Below, one piece after another: positions 29,256-32,123 of a stretch of 32,123 bases of DNA. A model generated the notes under the pieces. The model was not told the origin of the DNA. It saw only the letters and a program-made list of their open reading frames with translations, and did not search any database. The position numbers and the translations under genes were made by a program. Source of the stretch: JAXFQS01 sp034178815 (lineage in GTDB: Bacteria > Verrucomicrobiota > Kiritimatiellia > RFP12 > DVOR01); NCBI GenBank assembly GCA_034178815.1, contig JAXFQS010000062.1:1-32123 (forward strand), written 5' to 3'. Position 1 is the stretch's first letter. Each line of letters starts with the position of its first letter.

Positions 29256-32003
29256 CTAGGGGCGGGAAACCTTCAGGCGCCAGAAGCGATTCTCTCCGGA
29301 GGCCGCGGGCGTGAAGGTCGCGGAGACCGAGCCGTCTTCGTTCGGGGTCAGCGACGGGTGGGATTCGTCGCTCAGACTGCCCGGCTCGACGCCCGATTGC
29401 AGGGTGAGCGTGCGGTAGGCGGAAGCGCAGAAACGGGTCGCCGCCTCGGCCTCCGATGTCACCCCGTTCCGCACGCGAAAGGTCAGCGGCGTACCATCCA
29501 ATGGAAGCGACTCGATGGCAATGGCCGGGGCGAACGCGGTCAATCCCTTGAGCGAGAAGTCGGCCAGAGTCAGACCGAAAGATTCCGCCCCAAGCAGGAG
29601 ATTCGCGACCGACTCCGCCGTCGCCGAAGGGGTGCCCGCAAGGTACTCCCGAACCAATCGGTCAATCTCGGACTGGGGTGTCTGCGCGACAAATTGATCC
29701 GAAAGACCGGCAATCGGGATGCCTTCGACTTGGGGGGCTCGAATGGCGAACTCGCGGGTAATGGAGTTGTTCGAATAGTCCGATTCGGTTATCGTCCGAG
29801 CGGCGTTGATGCTGGCAGTCAGAGAGTAGTTTCCCGGAGGCAAATTCTGCAAATCCGACCATTGGTATCCGAGTTGGTAGAGGTAATAATCCACCTCGAT
29901 CGACGGGCAGGTGAAGGTGAGTTTCCTGGTCGCAGCCCCTCCCAGTTCCAGACTGAGCGAAAAGGTGTCGAGTACGGCAGTTCCCCAGGCATCGGAGAGC
30001 AGGAAATTGAACGCAATGGGCGTACCATAGGCGAAGACAGATTGGTTGGTCGTCCCCTCGCCAAGCCAAAAGCCGTCGGGGTAGCGTGCGTTGGAATAGA
30101 AGCAGAGGTCGTTCACTGTCCAGCCCAAATGCACCGTTCCTGGTACGGCGATGGTGTCTATACGAATGAAGTATTGCTGCCCGGCAGCGGCAGTGGTTCG
30201 AAGGTCGGTACTGCCGTAATTCAAGGCAGAAAAGCAGGCAGAGTCTACCAAGGAAAGGTCTGCGAGGTTGGTGCCCGTGAAGAGTTCGATTGAGGTGTAT
30301 TCGGCCTGGTCGCTCCAAGCATAGAGGGTCAGGGGTTGGTCGACTGGACTCGTGTAGGAGTACCAGATGGAGCGACCGAGGTTGGAACATCCAATGGCGG
30401 CGGAAGGCGCTGGCTCATCCGTTTCGGATGTGGCGAAGGTGGTGTCCGCCGAGAGGGTTCCGCTGAGGCCTTCGAGTGGGATTGCGTCCGATAGGTCGTC
30501 ATTCGCGGGAAGCGGCGTCACGATGCAGGAGGGCTGGTCGCCGAGCACGAAGTCCTGTCCGGAAAGGGAACCCACGATGCCGCAGTCTGCGCTTTCGGAG
30601 CCGCTTTGACTGGCTCGAATCAGGACATTGGAGCGCACGCCGTCGGCGAAACCTTCGCAGGAAGCGGTCAGCGCATAGACACCTTTGGGTTCAGGAGATG
30701 GCAAGGAAAGGGAGTAAATCCCGTGCAAGTCCGAGACCGTTTCGTAGGTACCTGTTCCGCAGGAGGCGGTAATCTTCGCACCGGCGATCGGGTTGCCTCC
30801 GGAGTCGGTTATACGCCCCGTGACGAACTCGCGGTTGGCTTGGTCGGGATCGATGGCAAAGGAAACTGTAATCAGTTCGTTGAAACGATAACTCCTCGTC
30901 TGAACCGCTGGAAGGGCGTACCAGACATCATCCTGCCCAGACCATCCCATATTCAAATGGGTATAGCGCACGCCGTCCGAATGGCCGTACCCGTCGGCCA
31001 CCACGGCATGCCCGCCAGCGGAAGAACCGTAGATGCCGAGAATAACCGGATGCTTCGCGTCCAAGTTGGAATAGAGCGCCTCCAAAAGGGGCGATGGGGT
31101 CGCGTTGACAAGCGGATTGATGACCACCTTGGAGGAAGCATAGCCGAAACACTCCGTCAACGCCCGGGGCGGCTGGAGTCCCGATGCCGAAGAGGCGGAA
31201 GCGGTATAGGCCATCCCGAGCGCAACGCCCGCGTCGTAGCACAACTTGCCAATCGCCTCACGCTGGGCAAGCGTCGTATTGGCGCTGGTGTTGGGCCCGT
31301 TTGGCATCGATGCCCAGTCGTAGACGCCACCGATTGCCGTCAAGTCAACGCTCTTGCCGTCGACTGTGCAGGTACGCGAAAAGGGGGCGACCGCCGTCTT
31401 CGGGGCTTGCCAGAACTTCATCACCTGTGCGAGCGCCGTCGCCAGGCATCCGCAAACATAGTTGCGCGGCGTGAAATAGTTGTACACGCCCCCAGACTGG
31501 TTCCACTTGGTGCTCAGCAGAGGCTCGACGCGGACATCCGCCGGAAGCGTCACCTTGGTTGCGGCGGAGGCAAGTGTCAGCCGCGACCATTGGTCGACTG
31601 CGGCCTCTTCTTCGTCCGCATCCAGTCCCCCCTCCTTAGCCTCTCTGATGCGCGAGGCAAGGTCGCCCGAAAGCAAATCGAAGAGAGGCGAGCCCTCGGC
31701 GGGAGGCTCGCCGCTGGGCGAAAAGGCGACCACCGGGGTGAGCGAATCATCCCCGGCGATTGCCGCAAAGCCGCCCGAAGAGTAGGTCACGATGTGGAAG
31801 AGCGGGAGTCCCGAAGATTCCCAGGTCGTGACGCTTTCCGCTTCACCCACCAGTCGTGCCCCTGCGCTGGGAGCAGTTCCGCTTCGGGCATAACCTTCCG
31901 CAGCAACAACCGCCAATTCGTACGGCACGGGCAAACCCATTGCTCCGGTTGCTAGCAACGAAAGCGTCAACAAGATTACTCTCTTCGGGGAAGAGAGATT
32001 CAT
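29256..32003 (-). CDS. Secreted C10-family cysteine peptidase (streptopain-like), multidomain
   Basis: A 915-residue exported protease. It has a signal peptide of about 22 residues (MNLSSPKRVILLTLSLLATG), a propeptide to about residue 150 that includes the typical GGFAAIAGDD block, then the C10 domain with catalytic Cys186 in CGCLATALAQVMKFW and His332 in GGHAVVADGY, and HLNMGWSGQDD. Following modules are a carboxypeptidase-regulatory-like beta-sandwich (FVTGRITDSGGNPIAGAKI, about residues 395-465), a pre-peptidase-like beta domain (NDDLSDAIPL to YFIRIDT), a CARDB-like domain ending ESDYSNNSITREFAI, and a C-terminal FWRLKVSRP tail of the kind seen on PVC secreted proteins. ATG 32003 is chosen over a longer open frame to the window edge because it begins the signal peptide. 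No clear ribosome site is visible. Confidence 0.9.
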   Translation of the reverse strand: MNLSSPKRVILLTLSLLATGAMGLPVPYELAVVAAEGYARSGTAPSAGARLVGEAESVTTWESSGLPLFHIVTYSSGGFAAIAGDDSLTPVVAFSPSGEPPAEGSPLFDLLSGDLASRIREAKEGGLDADEEEAAVDQWSRLTLASAATKVTLPADVRVEPLLSTKWNQSGGVYNYFTPRNYVCGCLATALAQVMKFWQAPKTAVAPFSRTCTVDGKSVDLTAIGGVYDWASMPNGPNTSANTTLAQREAIGKLCYDAGVALGMAYTASASSASGLQPPRALTECFGYASSKVVINPLVNATPSPLLEALYSNLDAKHPVILGIYGSSAGGHAVVADGYGHSDGVRYTHLNMGWSGQDDVWYALPAVQTRSYRFNELITVSFAIDPDQANREFVTGRITDSGGNPIAGAKITASCGTGTYETVSDLHGIYSLSLPSPEPKGVYALTASCEGFADGVRSNVLIRASQSGSESADCGIVGSLSGQDFVLGDQPSCIVTPLPANDDLSDAIPLEGLSGTLSADTTFATSETDEPAPSAAIGCSNLGRSIWYSYTSPVDQPLTLYAWSDQAEYTSIELFTGTNLADLSLVDSACFSALNYGSTDLRTTAAAGQQYFIRIDTIAVPGTVHLGWTVNDLCFYSNARYPDGFWLGEGTTNQSVFAYGTPIAFNFLLSDAWGTAVLDTFSLSLELGGAATRKLTFTCPSIEVDYYLYQLGYQWSDLQNLPPGNYSLTASINAARTITESDYSNNSITREFAIRAPQVEGIPIAGLSDQFVAQTPQSEIDRLVREYLAGTPSATAESVANLLLGAESFGLTLADFSLKGLTAFAPAIAIESLPLDGTPLTFRVRNGVTSEAEAATRFCASAYRTLTLQSGVEPGSLSDESHPSLTPNEDGSVSATFTPAASGENRFWRLKVSRP

Positions 32004-32019
32004 ACCATCAGTAAGAATT

Positions 32020-32025
32020 GGTATA
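32020..32025 (-). promoter_or_regulatory. Possible -10 element of the C10 peptidase gene
   Basis: TATACC on the minus strand, about 17 nt before the ATG, would give a leader of about 10 nt. No good -35 is visible; the sequence further upstream is an extreme GC block (32034-32100) with CCCCCGCGGGGG-type palindromes and no gene. Confidence 0.35.
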
Positions 32026-32123
32026 AACGAATCGGGGGGCGGGGAAGCCGCCCCCGCGCCCCCGCGGGGGGTTGGCCCGGCCCCGGGGCTTGTGAAAAAA
32101 GTATGGGCCCGGGTCACAACCAA

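Noticed and set aside
32030..32105. GC-extreme block with CCCCCGCGGGGG and CCCGGG palindromes as a terminator or origin element
   Set aside because: Arms overlap each other and no T run follows in a useful position; no DnaA boxes are visible. It may simply be low-complexity GC-rich sequence.
1..32123. CRISPR array, tRNA, rRNA, insertion sequence, integrase or phage genes
   Set aside because: I saw no regularly spaced direct repeats, no cloverleaf or T-arm motif, and no transposase or recombinase motif on either strand. Riboswitches were looked for in gaps over 100 bp and none was recognised.

Overview
The window is GC-rich, densely coded bacterial chromosome. The gene set points to the PVC superphylum, most likely a Kiritimatiellota or related Verrucomicrobia/Lentisphaerae-type bacterium. 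The reasons are many secreted carbohydrate-active and matrix-like proteins, a DUF4838 protein, a C10 peptidase with PVC-style C-terminal modules, part of an aryl-polyene-type pathway, and a tiny ribosomal-type protein of the bS22/mS38 family. This placement is inference; no rRNA or tRNA gene is visible.

Layout. (1) 2-3739 (+) is the tail of an aryl-polyene (APE)-like cluster: hot-dog dehydratase (cut by the window edge), ketoreductase, ketosynthase, chain-length-factor-like protein and acyltransferase. The last four overlap one another. (2) 3841-4961: hisG with its own promoter, then a 29-codon GTG-start bS22/mS38-like gene and a strong terminator. (3) 5097-12092 (+) is one long run: TPR lipidation- or periplasm-type protein, M42 peptidase, nadC, coaX, a divergent MraY-type transferase and a YejA-like solute-binding protein. 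(4) 12077-12784 (-) is a LarC1-only gene, convergent with and overlapping the solute-binding gene. (5) 13021-14775 is a secreted beta-rich protein behind a promoter whose -35/-10 spacer is a 12-G tract, a layout known from phase-variable promoters. (6) 14853-19926 (+) is an alpha-L-rhamnosidase/DUF4838 pair with an apparently leaderless promoter and a strong terminator. (7) 20088-24931 (-) is a five-gene operon: PaaK, tandem ACT protein, second PaaK, NahK-like sugar kinase, half-size CHR transporter. (8) 24991-26961 (-): small membrane protein, rhomboid protease, tRNA-dihydrouridine synthase. (9) 27175-28085 (+) is a decayed sialate O-acetylesterase gene that keeps a near-perfect promoter. (10) 28188-29103 (-): secreted glycerophosphodiester phosphodiesterase. 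(11) 29256-32003 (-): large multidomain C10 cysteine peptidase.

Together the genes describe an anaerobic-type, envelope-rich organism. It degrades rhamnose-containing glycans, imports peptides or related oligomers, may process aryl acids through paired PaaK ligases, and may decorate its outer membrane with polyene lipids. The strongest leads for follow-up are the poly-G promoter at 13021, the unannotated bS22/mS38-like gene at 4804, the recurrent very short or absent 5' leaders, and the scrambled esterase relic at 27213. I do not see a clearly new defence or mobile system.
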